Shown here in pieces: positions 8,798 through 17,390 of a stretch of DNA of 64,000 nt; position 1 is the stretch's first letter; each line of letters starts with the position of its first letter. The notes under the pieces were generated by a model that saw only the letters and a program-made list of their open reading frames with translations, was not told the origin of the DNA and did no database searches. A program made the translations under genes and the position numbers. Origin of the DNA: Methylobacterium iners (lineage in GTDB: Bacteria > Pseudomonadota > Alphaproteobacteria > Rhizobiales > Beijerinckiaceae); the NCBI RefSeq assembly GCF_022179305.1, contig NZ_BPQP01000056.1, forward strand, positions 1 to 64,000, in the 5' to 3' direction.

Positions 8798-9204
8798 TGA
8801 CGGACCTGTACACGTGGCTGAAGGCCCTTCACGTGGCCGCCGCCCTGGTGTTCGTCGCGGGTGTCCTCGGCGTCGCCGTCTTTCTCTCCGCGTCTCAAGA
8901 CGTCAATCCTGCAGCGGCGCGGGCCATTCGGCGCTGGGACATGCGCGTGACGACGCCGGCGATGATCCTGGTCTGGGCGTTCGGCCTGACACTGGCGGTC
9001 ACGGGCGACTGGTCGCGGAGCGGCTGGCTCATCGCCAAGCTCGTGCTCGTCGTCGTCCTGTCCGGCCTCCATGGCATGCAATCCGCCAAGCTGCGGCGCG
9101 TGTCCGGCGGCGTGTCCACCCGCGTTCTCTCGCCTTTGAGCGCACCCTTCGTGGTCGTGTCCTGTCTCGGCATCGCCGTGCTCGTCATCGTCAAGCCCAT
9201 CTGA
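8797..9204 (+). CDS. CopD-like integral membrane protein
   Basis: 135 residues, four predicted membrane helices. LYTWLKALHVAAALVFVAGV at the start, with a His in the first helix, and a second pattern WLIAKLVLVVVLSGLHGMQS with another His, resemble the CopD/HemJ-like four-helix fold in which such histidines bind haem or copper. Which of the two is not decidable here. Coupled to the DUF3817 gene by overlap; GTG at 8794 is a less likely start. Confidence 0.72.
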   Translation: MTDLYTWLKALHVAAALVFVAGVLGVAVFLSASQDVNPAAARAIRRWDMRVTTPAMILVWAFGLTLAVTGDWSRSGWLIAKLVLVVVLSGLHGMQSAKLRRVSGGVSTRVLSPLSAPFVVVSCLGIAVLVIVKPI

Positions 9205-9282
9205 AGAGCTGAAGCTCGCATCGCCGGCAAAGGACCACGCAGGCGGCCCTGCCTCCTTGTGACGTCCGGCTGTGACGTGGGA

Positions 9283-11598
9283 TTACAGAAGCTTGTCGAG
9301 GGTGATGGGCAACTCTCGCACCCGCCTCCCCGTCGCGTTGAAGACCGCATTGGCGACGGCCGCCGCAACGCCGGTGATCCCGATCTCACCGATGCCCCGT
9401 GCGCCAAGGGGCGAGCGCGGATCTGGAATGCCCGTCCACATCACCTCGATCTCCGGCACGTCGAGATGAACCGGGATGTGGTAGTCCGCCAGCGATGGAT
9501 TCATGATCCGGCCGCTGCGCTCGTCGAAGAGCGTCTCCTCCGTGAGCGCCAAGCCCAGGCCCATGATCATCCCGCCCTTGAACTGACTGGCGGCGGTCTG
9601 CGGGTTGAGGATCGTGCCGCAATCGAACGAACCGAGCAGCCGGTCGACCCGGATCTCCCCGGTGGCATCGCTGACGCGCAGCTCGCAGAAGATCGCGGAC
9701 GTGCTGTGCATGGCGTACTTGAGCATCTCCAGCGGCGGGCTTCCCGTCGCCGTGACCGTGATCTCTTCGCGCCCGGCCCGAGCCAGGATCGAGCGGTACT
9801 CCTCGTGCCGCGCGGCGTCCCCGATCGCACCAACGCCACCATCGACGAGATGGACCTCACCCGCCCGCAGGCCGGCGATCGGGCTGTCATTGCCGGCGAG
9901 GCGCACCAGCTCGCCCGTGAGCTTCGCAGCCGCCGCGATGATCGCGCCCGCGACCGATGCAGTCTGTGACGAGCCGCCGGCCATCGGGGCGGCGGGCAGC
10001 GCGGAGTCGCCGAGCTTGAACACGACGGCTGAGACCGGCAGGCCGAGCCGATCCGCGGCGTGCTGCGTCTGGACCGTCGCCGTGCCCATGCCCATCTCCT
10101 GGGCCGAGCAGGCGACCACCGCCGCGCCGTCGCGGCGAAGCGTGATGCGGGCTGAGGCCCCCGGCATGCGGGCATAGGGGAAGCTCCCCGTAGCGCAGCC
10201 CAGTCCGAGCCGCCATTCGCCCTCGCGGCGCGCGCCGGGTTCGCGCTGCCGCCGCTCCCAGCCGAAACGCTTCGCGCCGTCGGTGAAGGCTTGGCGTCGG
10301 GCGTGCTGCGAGAACGGTGCTCCCGAGATCGGATGTCGCTCCGGCTCGTTGCGCAGCCGCAAGTCGATGGGATCGATCCCCATCTCATGCGCGAGTTCGT
10401 CCACCGCACTCTCGAGCGCGAAGCTGCCAATTGCCTCGCCCGGCGCACGCATGAAGGTGTTCGGGACGACATCGAGGTCGACATGGTGCTGGAGCATCTC
10501 GAAGCTTCCGGCGCGGTAGAGCGCCCGCGACCCCAGCGTAAAGGGCTCCGGGCATGCCCCGTAGGTAGGCATCACCGAGTGGCCGCTATGGATCAGCGCC
10601 GTGAACCGGCCGTCCCCATCTGCGCCGATGGCGACGCGCTGCTCCGTGGGGCTGCGGCCGCCGATGATGCGGTAGACGCCCTCTCGGGTAAGCATCAGCC
10701 GCAGGGGCCGTCCGAGAAGGCGCGCGGCGGCAATCGCCACGATCTGGTGGTCCCACAGTCCCTTGCCCCCGAACCCGCCGCCGACGAAGGGCGAGAGCAC
10801 GCGAACCTGGTCCTTCTTGAGCCCGAACAGCTTGGCGAGGACCACCGCGCTTGGCGCGATCATCTGCGTCGCGTCATGCACGGTCAGCGAGTCTTCGCCG
10901 TCCCAGATGACCGTGAGGGCGTGGAGCTCGATCGCGCTGTGGTTCTGCCAAGGTGTTCGGTAATGGTTGTCGACACGATGCGCTGCCCGAGCCAGCTCGC
11001 GCTCGGCCCTCCCGACGGACACGTGGTTTCGCTCCACCAGAAGCGACTCGGGTGTCCGTGCCTCAGCCTGTGCGTCTTGGAACCGGGTCGTGGGCTTGGT
11101 GGGCGCGTAACCGATTACGAGGAGCGAAGCCGCGTGATCGGCCTGCTCCTGCGTCTCGGCAACGACGAGGGCCACGACCTGGCCGTTGTAGCGGATCTCG
11201 GCATCCTGGAGGATCGGCAGGGCGCTGTTGCCGACGGCCGAGAAGTCGCTCAACGAGATCAGGGCCGGGCTCTCGATCCGCGGCATGTTGCGGTACGTCA
11301 GCACCAGGTTCACACCCGGCGCGCTCTCCGCGGCGCTGGTGTCGAGGTGTGTGATGCGCCCGCGCGCGACCGGGCTGTGGACCAGCGTGGCGTAGGTGAG
11401 CCGCTCCACCGCCACCTCGGCGGCGAAGCGTGCCTTGCCGGCGACCTTCAAGGGGCCGTCGAGTCGAGAGGCCTGACGTCCGACGGCGGCGCGCCTCGCG
11501 ATCAGGGGGTCGGGTGTGCCGCCCGGCAGCCACTGGGACGGCACCCAACCCAGTACGGTGCGGACCGAGCCGACGACGGCGTTCTGAACCTTGCTCAA
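9283..11598 (-). CDS. paoC: Xanthine dehydrogenase family aldehyde oxidoreductase, molybdopterin-binding subunit (PaoC-like)
   Basis: 771 residues from a TTG start at 11598 that overlaps the stop of the preceding gene (TTGA). Large subunit of the molybdenum hydroxylase family. Landmarks: the small domain (GKARFAAEVAVERLTYATLV), SPFVGGGFGGKG for the molybdopterin region, RAPGEAIGSFALESAVDELA, and the catalytic base Glu in ARGIGEIGITGVAAAVANAV near the C-terminus. No export signal, so it probably relies on a partner or stays cytoplasmic. It oxidises aldehydes or aromatic N-heterocycles and passes electrons to the FAD and Fe-S subunits encoded next to it. Confidence 0.92.
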   Translation of the reverse strand: MSKVQNAVVGSVRTVLGWVPSQWLPGGTPDPLIARRAAVGRQASRLDGPLKVAGKARFAAEVAVERLTYATLVHSPVARGRITHLDTSAAESAPGVNLVLTYRNMPRIESPALISLSDFSAVGNSALPILQDAEIRYNGQVVALVVAETQEQADHAASLLVIGYAPTKPTTRFQDAQAEARTPESLLVERNHVSVGRAERELARAAHRVDNHYRTPWQNHSAIELHALTVIWDGEDSLTVHDATQMIAPSAVVLAKLFGLKKDQVRVLSPFVGGGFGGKGLWDHQIVAIAAARLLGRPLRLMLTREGVYRIIGGRSPTEQRVAIGADGDGRFTALIHSGHSVMPTYGACPEPFTLGSRALYRAGSFEMLQHHVDLDVVPNTFMRAPGEAIGSFALESAVDELAHEMGIDPIDLRLRNEPERHPISGAPFSQHARRQAFTDGAKRFGWERRQREPGARREGEWRLGLGCATGSFPYARMPGASARITLRRDGAAVVACSAQEMGMGTATVQTQHAADRLGLPVSAVVFKLGDSALPAAPMAGGSSQTASVAGAIIAAAAKLTGELVRLAGNDSPIAGLRAGEVHLVDGGVGAIGDAARHEEYRSILARAGREEITVTATGSPPLEMLKYAMHSTSAIFCELRVSDATGEIRVDRLLGSFDCGTILNPQTAASQFKGGMIMGLGLALTEETLFDERSGRIMNPSLADYHIPVHLDVPEIEVMWTGIPDPRSPLGARGIGEIGITGVAAAVANAVFNATGRRVRELPITLDKLL

Positions 11599-12575
11599 CG
11601 ATCGTCTCCCGAAAGGTCCGTGAGGACGGCAGCGAGGGTGCGCTTGGCCAACGCGATCTTGAAGGCGTTCCCGGCGAGCGGCGTGGCCTCGGCGAGCTCC
11701 AAATCCGCCGCGGCCTTGAACGCCTCCGCAGTCGGAACCACCCCGCGCAAGGCTGCCTCGGCCCGATAGGCGCGCCACGGCTTGGGTGCGATGCCCCCGA
11801 AGGCGATGCGGATTTCGTCGATCCGGCCCTCGCGCAGCGTCAGCCCGGACGCGACCGAGACGAGGGCGAAGGCGTAGCTCGCGCGATCGCGCACCTTCCG
11901 GTAGTCGGACCGAGCCGCGAACGGCGCGTCGGGGATCTCGATCGCCTCGATGACCTCGCCTTGTTTGAGCGCGGTCTCCTGGTCTGGCCGGTCCTCGGGC
12001 AGCCGATGGAAATCGACCAATGCCACTGTTCGCTTGCCGGCCGGACCCACGATACGGACGTCTGCGTCGAGGGCCGCCAGGGCGACGCACATGTCGGACG
12101 GGTGCGTCGCGCTGCAGGCCGGCGAGGCGCCGATGATCGCGTGGTAGCGCTCGAAGCCGCCCGCCGCATCGCATCCGCTGCCCGGCTGCCTTTTGTTGCA
12201 GCGGGAGCCGGCGACATCGGCGAAGTACAGGCACCGCGTCCGCTGCATCAGGTTGCCGCCCACGGTTGCCATGTTGCGAACCTGCGCCGAGGCGCCTGCC
12301 AGGATCGCACGCGACAGCATCGGGTGGCGTGATCGGACGAGGGGATGAGCCGCGACGGCACTGTTGCGCGCGGCCGCACCGATCACGAGGCGCCCATCGT
12401 CGGTCGCCGCGATCGCGGCGGACAACGCCGTGACGTCGGTCAGCTGGGAGGGCCGCTCGACGCCCTTGCGCATGAGATCGACGAGGTTGGTGCCCCCGCC
12501 GAGCAGCTGACTGCTCTCAGCCAGCCGGACTGCCTCGGCCAATGACGAGGCGCGCTGATACGTGACGGGATTCAC
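11595..12575 (-). CDS. paoB: Xanthine dehydrogenase family FAD-binding subunit (PaoB-like, with probable 4Fe-4S insert)
   Basis: 326 residues. The FAD site shows LLGGGTNLVDLMRKGVERPS and ATVGGNLMQRTRC. An insert follows with four spaced cysteines (RTRCLYFAD, SRCNKRQPGSGCDA, SPACSATHPSD), the arrangement seen in PaoB and 4-hydroxybenzoyl-CoA reductase beta subunits, which hold an extra 4Fe-4S cluster. The C-terminal CODH-type domain (FGGIAPKPWRAYRAEAALRG) is present. Overlaps the flanking genes by 4 bases on both sides, so the three subunits are made together. Confidence 0.93.
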   Translation of the reverse strand: MNPVTYQRASSLAEAVRLAESSQLLGGGTNLVDLMRKGVERPSQLTDVTALSAAIAATDDGRLVIGAAARNSAVAAHPLVRSRHPMLSRAILAGASAQVRNMATVGGNLMQRTRCLYFADVAGSRCNKRQPGSGCDAAGGFERYHAIIGASPACSATHPSDMCVALAALDADVRIVGPAGKRTVALVDFHRLPEDRPDQETALKQGEVIEAIEIPDAPFAARSDYRKVRDRASYAFALVSVASGLTLREGRIDEIRIAFGGIAPKPWRAYRAEAALRGVVPTAEAFKAAADLELAEATPLAGNAFKIALAKRTLAAVLTDLSGDDR

Positions 12576-13078
12576 GCGGCCTTCTCCGTGGCAACCTGCA
12601 GGATCGCGTCGATGATGCCGTTATGCGCCCCGCAGCGGCACAGGTTGCCGCTCATCCGCTCGCGGATCTCTTCGCGGGAGAGGGTGATGTGCTCCTCGGC
12701 CAAGTCGGCGGTGACGTAGCTCGGCACGCCCTCCGTCACCTCGCGCAGCATCGCCGAGGCGGCGCAGATCTGACCCGGCGTGCAGTAGCCGCACTGAAAG
12801 CCATCGTGCTCGATGAAGGCGGCCTGGAGCGGATGCAGCCCATCCCCATCAGCCAAGCCCTCGATCGTGGTGACCTCGCGGCCATCCGCCTGCACTGCGA
12901 GCGTGAGACAGGACAGCACCCGATTACCGTCGAGCAGCACCGTGCAGGCGCCACAGGCCCCCTGGTTGCAGCCGACCTTGGTGCCGGTCAGCTGCAGCCG
13001 CTCTCGGAGTAGATCGAGGAGGGAAACGCGGGCGTCCTCCGGCGGGTCGACCTCGGTCCCGTTGACCCTGATGGCCAT
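12572..13078 (-). CDS. paoA: Xanthine dehydrogenase family 2Fe-2S subunit (PaoA-like)
   Basis: 168 residues holding two 2Fe-2S clusters. The plant-ferredoxin cluster is in VGCNQGACGACTVLLDG plus a later Cys (RVLSCLTLA); the second, helical cluster is in FQCGYCTPGQI and GNLCRCGAHNGI. It is the electron-transfer small subunit and the first gene of the three-gene unit. Unlike E. coli PaoA, it lacks a Tat leader: the N-terminus MAIRVNGTEVDPPEDARVSL goes straight into the ferredoxin fold, so the enzyme looks cytoplasmic. Confidence 0.95.
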   Translation of the reverse strand: MAIRVNGTEVDPPEDARVSLLDLLRERLQLTGTKVGCNQGACGACTVLLDGNRVLSCLTLAVQADGREVTTIEGLADGDGLHPLQAAFIEHDGFQCGYCTPGQICAASAMLREVTEGVPSYVTADLAEEHITLSREEIRERMSGNLCRCGAHNGIIDAILQVATEKAA

Positions 13079-13128
13079 CGAACGTCCTCCGCAAATCGAG
13101 CCCGATCATTCGGGCACGCTCCGCAGAT

Positions 13129-13147
13129 ATAACGAACTTCGGATTAT
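13129..13147. promoter_or_regulatory. Palindrome in front of the aldehyde oxidoreductase operon, probable MarR operator
   Basis: ATAACGAA and TTCGGATTAT flank a central C; the core CGAA-C-TTCG is perfect and the ATAA/TTAT ends match after a two-base offset. It lies between the marR stop and the paoA start, 50-70 bases ahead of paoA, where a MarR dimer would cover the promoter. An A/T-rich stretch inside a GC-rich gap supports a promoter here. Symmetry and position are seen; binding is inferred. Confidence 0.45.
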
Positions 13148-13579
13148 TCAACCTTCGTGGTATGCGATTTTCGTCACCATGCGGATGAAGGTGTCGCGCT
13201 CGGTGGGTGCCAAGCGTTCGAGCATCGTCAGGTTGAGGGCGTTGTAGGCGCTGACCTGGGAGGCGGCTCGCGCAGCGCCATTCTTGGTAAGGCGGAGTGC
13301 GACCGCCCGGCGATCTCCCTCGATCCGATGTCGCTCCAGAAGCCCTCTTTTGGCCAGCCGGTCGGTCGCGGACGAGATCGTGGTCGCAGCAAGGCCCAAG
13401 TAGCGCGCGATGTCGGTCGGCCCGCAATCCGGGTGCTGTGCGATGTACAACAGGGTCTGCACGTCGAGTTCGTTGAGCGGCTTCTCGGAACTGCCGGCAT
13501 CAGCGAGCTTGTAGCGCCGCACAAAGGCCTGCAGCGCAGCACCGAGGGCGGCAATCTGATCGTCGGTAGGCTTCGTCAT
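13148..13579 (-). CDS. MarR family transcriptional regulator
   Basis: 143 residues with the winged helix-turn-helix of MarR: TLLYIAQHPDCGPTDIARYL, AATTISSATDRLAKRGLLER, then the wing HRIEGDRRAVALRLTKNG. It is encoded directly upstream of, and in the same direction as, the three aldehyde oxidoreductase genes, with a palindrome in the 69-base gap. The simplest reading is that it represses the oxidoreductase operon and is relieved by an aromatic or aldehyde ligand. Confidence 0.94.
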   Translation of the reverse strand: MTKPTDDQIAALGAALQAFVRRYKLADAGSSEKPLNELDVQTLLYIAQHPDCGPTDIARYLGLAATTISSATDRLAKRGLLERHRIEGDRRAVALRLTKNGAARAASQVSAYNALNLTMLERLAPTERDTFIRMVTKIAYHEG

Positions 13580-13949
13580 GCCCCCCGCATACCGCGCGGC
13601 TCAGGTGCGGACAATTTGTTCCGCGGCCAGTTCATGATCATCCGTACCTCATGACTGCATCGGGTGATGGTGGTTTCTCGGACTTCATCAGCACCTTTGC
13701 GCTTCTTTTGTCAGTTGAAGTCAGAATGACCGCGCTTGGGGTGAGCCGACCGACGAGGATCATGGTAACCGCGGGCACACGTCGGCCTACTTCGATAGTT
13801 GTGCCATTCGTGATCCCAACTTCTTCTTGGCATCCAGCCTCGGGTTCGCGCCAAGTGGTCGAACAAGGTTGGATGGGGGCGAGATAGGTTTTCCGCTTGT
13901 GGGCTGGAGCGAGTCTCGGCGAACGACCAAAGGCGATCGCCGCGCAACA
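13580..13949. other. 370-base gap without a recognisable gene
   Basis: Lies between the marR start and the Rrf2 gene stop. It has lower GC than the flanks and no frame with family resemblance. The marR promoter must lie near 13580-13650. Confidence 0.4.
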
Positions 13950-14420
13950 TCATCCGCACGTGGAAGCGGTCGTCGGCCCGCCTTGACAGTACCTTGCCTC
14001 GAAGCTTCGAGCCAGCTCGGCGAGGCTGATTGAACCGAGTCGTGCGATCAACAACCCCTCGGCCTCACGCAAAGTGTCCTCCACCGCCGCGTTGACCACG
14101 CGCTCGACAGCACAGTTCGGGTTGGGATGGTCGCTGCCGATCGCGAAGATATGTGGTCCGCCGACCGCGCGATGAACGTCGAGAAGCGAGATCTCCTCCA
14201 AGTTCGCGACGATGGTCCACCCGCCGCCGTGCCCCTTCTCCGATCTCACGTAACCGGCGTTGCGGAGACCCGCCATCGTGCGCCGGACCACCACGGGGTT
14301 TGTTGCGAGCATCTGCCCGATCGCCTCAGACGTCATCGGTCCGTCCCGGCGTGCCATGTGAAGGAGCACGTGAAGCGTTCGTGAGAGGCGGCTGTCGGTG
14401 CGCACCGCGTAATCCTTCAC
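13950..14420 (-). CDS. Rrf2 family transcriptional regulator, probably without Fe-S cluster
   Basis: 156 residues. The Rrf2 winged helix is clear: SRLSRTLHVLLHMARRDGPM, TSEAIGQMLATNPVVVRRTM, LRNAGYVRSEKGHGGGWTIV. The effector part carries a single conserved Cys (NPNCAVERVV) rather than the three closely spaced cysteines that hold a cluster in IscR or NsrR, so it resembles the cluster-free YwnA/CymR branch. A late Cys or two occur in the unconserved tail. Divergent from the methyltransferase gene at 14491, its likely target. Confidence 0.92.
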   Translation of the reverse strand: MKDYAVRTDSRLSRTLHVLLHMARRDGPMTSEAIGQMLATNPVVVRRTMAGLRNAGYVRSEKGHGGGWTIVANLEEISLLDVHRAVGGPHIFAIGSDHPNPNCAVERVVNAAVEDTLREAEGLLIARLGSISLAELARSFEARYCQGGPTTASTCG

Positions 14421-14449
14421 CTACCGATCAGGATTGGCAACGGCGAAGA

Positions 14450-14476
14450 CTCACGATACTTATGATGTTTCATGAG
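14450..14476. promoter_or_regulatory. Imperfect inverted repeat between rrf2 and methyltransferase genes
   Basis: CTCACGATAC and GTTTCATGAG are reverse complements at 8 of 10 positions with a 7-base A/T-rich centre. It sits between the divergent starts (14420 and 14491), 15 bases before the methyltransferase ATG. Rrf2 proteins bind sites of this size and A/T-rich character. Inferred operator for both genes. Confidence 0.45.
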
Positions 14477-14490
14477 TTGGAGCCTGGGCG

Positions 14491-15270
14491 ATGCGAGAGT
14501 TCGAGAACCCCGATCGATGGGACAAGGCCGCCCAGCACTACGAGAAGACCGCCCATCCGTTCACCGCGCGCTTCGCCGAAACGGCGCTCACGCATGTGCC
14601 TCTCACGTCGCACAGCCGTGTTCTCGATGTTGCCGCGGGAACGGGTGCACTCGCGCATGCTGCGGCGCGATCCGGTGCGCAGGTGCTTGCGATCGACTTC
14701 TCGCCCGGCATGGTCGCCCGCATCGCTGCGGCGGGATTGCCCAACGTCGACGCAACCGTGATGGACGGGCAAGCGCTCGCTCTCCCGGACGCCAGCTTCG
14801 ATGCCGTGTTCTCGATCTTCGGCGTGATCATGTTCCCCGACTGGCGCAAGGGACTGGCCGAGATGGCACGGGTGACCCGACCCGGTGGTCACGGAGTCGT
14901 TGCGACCTGGCAAGAGCAGGGCGCGGCGACGTTCCTGCTGCTCGGACAGATCCGCCGGAAGCTGTTTCCGGAACGCGAGACCATGGCGATGCCCGAGGGG
15001 GTGAAGGCGCTTGGTGATCCGGAAGGCTTCGCCCGCGAACTGGTCGCCGCCGGGTATCGCGTTTCCCGGATCGATCGCGTGATCTTCGACTACGTCCTCG
15101 ACGTCGCGATGCTCGACGACCCTGATACGCTGTTTGGCATGTCGCAGGACTGGGTCAGTTTGAACGATGCGGAAAAGGCAGCGGTCATCGCCGAAGCGCG
15201 ACACATGGCAGGAGACGAGCCAATACTACCGATCCCCTCAACGGCCCTGATTGCCGTGGGGGAGCGCTGA
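14491..15270 (+). CDS. Class I SAM-dependent methyltransferase (UbiE-like)
   Basis: 259 residues. SAM-binding motif I is VLDVAAGTGALAHAAARSG, motif II VLAIDFSPGMVARIA, and the post-motif GQALALPDASFDAVFSIFGV followed by MARVTRPGGHGVVATWQEQG, all as in Methyltransf_11/UbiE-type enzymes. Substrate unknown; such stand-alone genes next to a regulator often modify small molecules. Preceded by GGAG-like GAGCCTGGGCG. Divergent from the Rrf2 gene. Confidence 0.92.
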   Translation: MREFENPDRWDKAAQHYEKTAHPFTARFAETALTHVPLTSHSRVLDVAAGTGALAHAAARSGAQVLAIDFSPGMVARIAAAGLPNVDATVMDGQALALPDASFDAVFSIFGVIMFPDWRKGLAEMARVTRPGGHGVVATWQEQGAATFLLLGQIRRKLFPERETMAMPEGVKALGDPEGFARELVAAGYRVSRIDRVIFDYVLDVAMLDDPDTLFGMSQDWVSLNDAEKAAVIAEARHMAGDEPILPIPSTALIAVGER

Positions 15271-15474
15271 GATCGGCGCAGCAGCTCAGAGGGTCGGCTG
15301 CAAAGCGCAGGCTGAACGGGTTCAGGCAGCCGGGTGAGCGTGTGCTTCCGCAATTCACACTTCAGAACCGGTTCGGAAGGTCGTCATTCGTTTGCCGTAC
15401 GTCTCTGGTCTGAAAGCGGACGTTCCGGCGATGAATGGCGAGCTGACCTGTTTCGTCATGGGCAGAGGCAAACC

Positions 15475-16377
15475 TCAAGGGCTGCTTCGTCCCGTGACAT
15501 AGGACGCCAACTCGTCGGGCGAGCCGTTGGGAAACGCTTGCTTCAGGTGGTGCAGGAACGCTGAGACGCGCACGCTGAGCAAGCGGCGAGAGGGGTAGAG
15601 CGTCCAAAGCGCAATGTCGGGACCATCGACGTCGCCCCAGTGGACCAGGGTACCCTCAGTCAGGTCGTGGCTGACCAACGAGATTGGCAGGCACCCCGCT
15701 CCAATGCCAGCCTTGACCGCGTCACGCACCATGATGAGCGAGGATAGGCGCAGCACCGGCTCGTAACAGATGCGCGACCGTCCGCCGGCTGCTGCCACAG
15801 TCCAAGCGTCACCACCGCTGAGACCACGCACCACGGCCGGAACGGCCCGGTTGGCTGCTGGCCGACCCAGACCTGGACTCGCCACAACGACCAACCGGTC
15901 CCGCAGGAAGATGCGTCCGACCAGGCTGTCGTCGATGTCTGGATTCACCCGGATCACGAGGTCGTAGCCCTCCTCGACCATGTCGACGGGCCTATCCTCC
16001 GTCGTGACCTCAAGCCGGACCTCGGGGTGCTTCCCGGCGAACTCGGCCGCCAGCCTCCCCATCGCGACCTGAGAGAACAGGAGCGGCGCGCTGATCCGCA
16101 GCCTGCCTCGCGGCTTCGCCCCGCCCAAGGCAATGGCCGCCGCGGTCTCGTCGAGTTCGGCCAGCAGCAGTCCCGTCCGCTCGTGGAGAGCCCTTCCTTC
16201 CTCGGTGAGTTTCAGCGTGCGCGCGCCGCGCTCGAACAGGCGCAGGCCGAGTGCGCCCTCCAGCTCCGCAACGCGGCGCGACAGCGTCGCCTTCGGCCGC
16301 CCAGCCGCCCGGGCGGCGCGCCCGAACCCGCCATGACGGGCGACGAGGTTGAAGTCGGCGAGGGCGAGCAGGTCCAT
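15475..16377 (-). CDS. LysR family transcriptional regulator
   Basis: 300 residues from ATG at 16377 (MDLLALADFNLVARHGGFGR), chosen over GTG at 16386 because GGTGGA lies at the right distance from the former. HTH: AARAAGRPKATLSRRVAELE. Effector domain: RGRLRISAPLLFSQVAMGRL, VRLEVTTEDRPVDMVEEGYD. Divergent from the NmrA-like gene at 16480 across 102 bases that contain the small palindrome CCTGT-N5-ACAGG near 16450, so it probably controls the NmrA/AtaL-like pair. Confidence 0.95.
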   Translation of the reverse strand: MDLLALADFNLVARHGGFGRAARAAGRPKATLSRRVAELEGALGLRLFERGARTLKLTEEGRALHERTGLLLAELDETAAAIALGGAKPRGRLRISAPLLFSQVAMGRLAAEFAGKHPEVRLEVTTEDRPVDMVEEGYDLVIRVNPDIDDSLVGRIFLRDRLVVVASPGLGRPAANRAVPAVVRGLSGGDAWTVAAAGGRSRICYEPVLRLSSLIMVRDAVKAGIGAGCLPISLVSHDLTEGTLVHWGDVDGPDIALWTLYPSRRLLSVRVSAFLHHLKQAFPNGSPDELASYVTGRSSP

Positions 16378-16479
16378 ACGTTCCACCAGCGAGACAGACC
16401 GTCCATATATGCCGTCTTTCGGTGCGAGCGTGGATCACTCATTTCCGGCCTGTCACGAACAGGAACCCGGAGACATTCC

Positions 16480-17349
16480 ATGACCATCCTCGTTACCGAC
16501 GCCACCGGCACCATCGGCCGCCATGTCGTCGACCATCTCGTTCAGCGCGGCGCCGACGTGCGCGCCCTCGTGCGCGATCCTGCCAAGGCCGGCTTGCCGG
16601 CAAGCGTCGCAGCCGTCCAGGGCGACATGCTCGATGTCGATTCCCTGCGCCGCGCATTCGCGGGCGTTTCCACCCTGTTCCTGCTCAATGGGGTGCTGGC
16701 GGATGAATTTACCCAGGCGCTGATCGCCCTCAACCTTGCCCGGGAGGTTGGGATCCAGCGTGTCGTGTACCTGTCGGTCATCCACAGCGACCAATACGTG
16801 AACGTGCCCCACTTCGCAGGCAAGTTCGGCGTGGAGCGGATGATCGAGCGGATGGGCATCAACGCCACCATCCTGCGGCCCGCTTACTTCATGAGCAACG
16901 AACTGACGATCAAGGATGTCGTCGTCCAGCACGGCGTCTACCCCATGCCCATCGGGGCTAAGGGGCTCGCCATGGTCGATGGCCGCGACCTCGGCGAGAT
17001 CGCGGCCATCGAGCTGATCCGCCGCGAGCAGGCCGATGAACCGCTTCCGCTCGACCGGATCAACGTCGTCGGTCCCGAGACCCTGACCGGCGAGAACGTG
17101 GCCGCGATCTGGGCGGAGGTGCTGGGCCGCCCGGTCGCATACGGCGGCGACGACACCTCCGGGTTCGAGCAGAACCTTCGACAGTTCATGCCGGGCTGGA
17201 TGGCCTACGACATGCGCATGATGGCCGAGCGCTTCCTGACCGACGGGATGGTCCCGGAGGCCGGCGACGTCGAGCGACTGAGCACGCTTTTGGGCCGCCC
17301 TCTGCGCAACTACCGCAACTTCGTCACCGAGAATACGGCTTTGGCCTGA
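16480..17349 (+). CDS. NmrA-like NAD(P)-binding atypical SDR
   Basis: 289 residues from ATG at 16480 preceded by CCGGAGA. The Rossmann start MTILVTDATGTIGRHVVDHL has an extended-SDR/NmrA glycine pattern in which the expected second Gly (TGATG) is Asp (TDATG). Further motifs: VRALVRDPAKAGLPASVAAV, VVYLSVIHSDQ, FGVERMIERMGINATILRPA. Proteins of this type are redox sensors or quinone/isoflavone-like reductases. First gene of a pair with the AtaL-like gene, under a divergent LysR. Confidence 0.9.
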   Translation: MTILVTDATGTIGRHVVDHLVQRGADVRALVRDPAKAGLPASVAAVQGDMLDVDSLRRAFAGVSTLFLLNGVLADEFTQALIALNLAREVGIQRVVYLSVIHSDQYVNVPHFAGKFGVERMIERMGINATILRPAYFMSNELTIKDVVVQHGVYPMPIGAKGLAMVDGRDLGEIAAIELIRREQADEPLPLDRINVVGPETLTGENVAAIWAEVLGRPVAYGGDDTSGFEQNLRQFMPGWMAYDMRMMAERFLTDGMVPEAGDVERLSTLLGRPLRNYRNFVTENTALA

Positions 17350-17390
17350 CGGCCGGACGCTACGCAACTCCCATCGGAAGGACCATCGTC

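Noticed and set aside
9283-12234. Extension of the molybdenum subunit to an upstream start near 12234
   Set aside because: The extra 212 residues are antisense-like shadow of the FAD-subunit gene in another frame. The TTG at 11598, overlapping the previous stop, gives the family-length protein.
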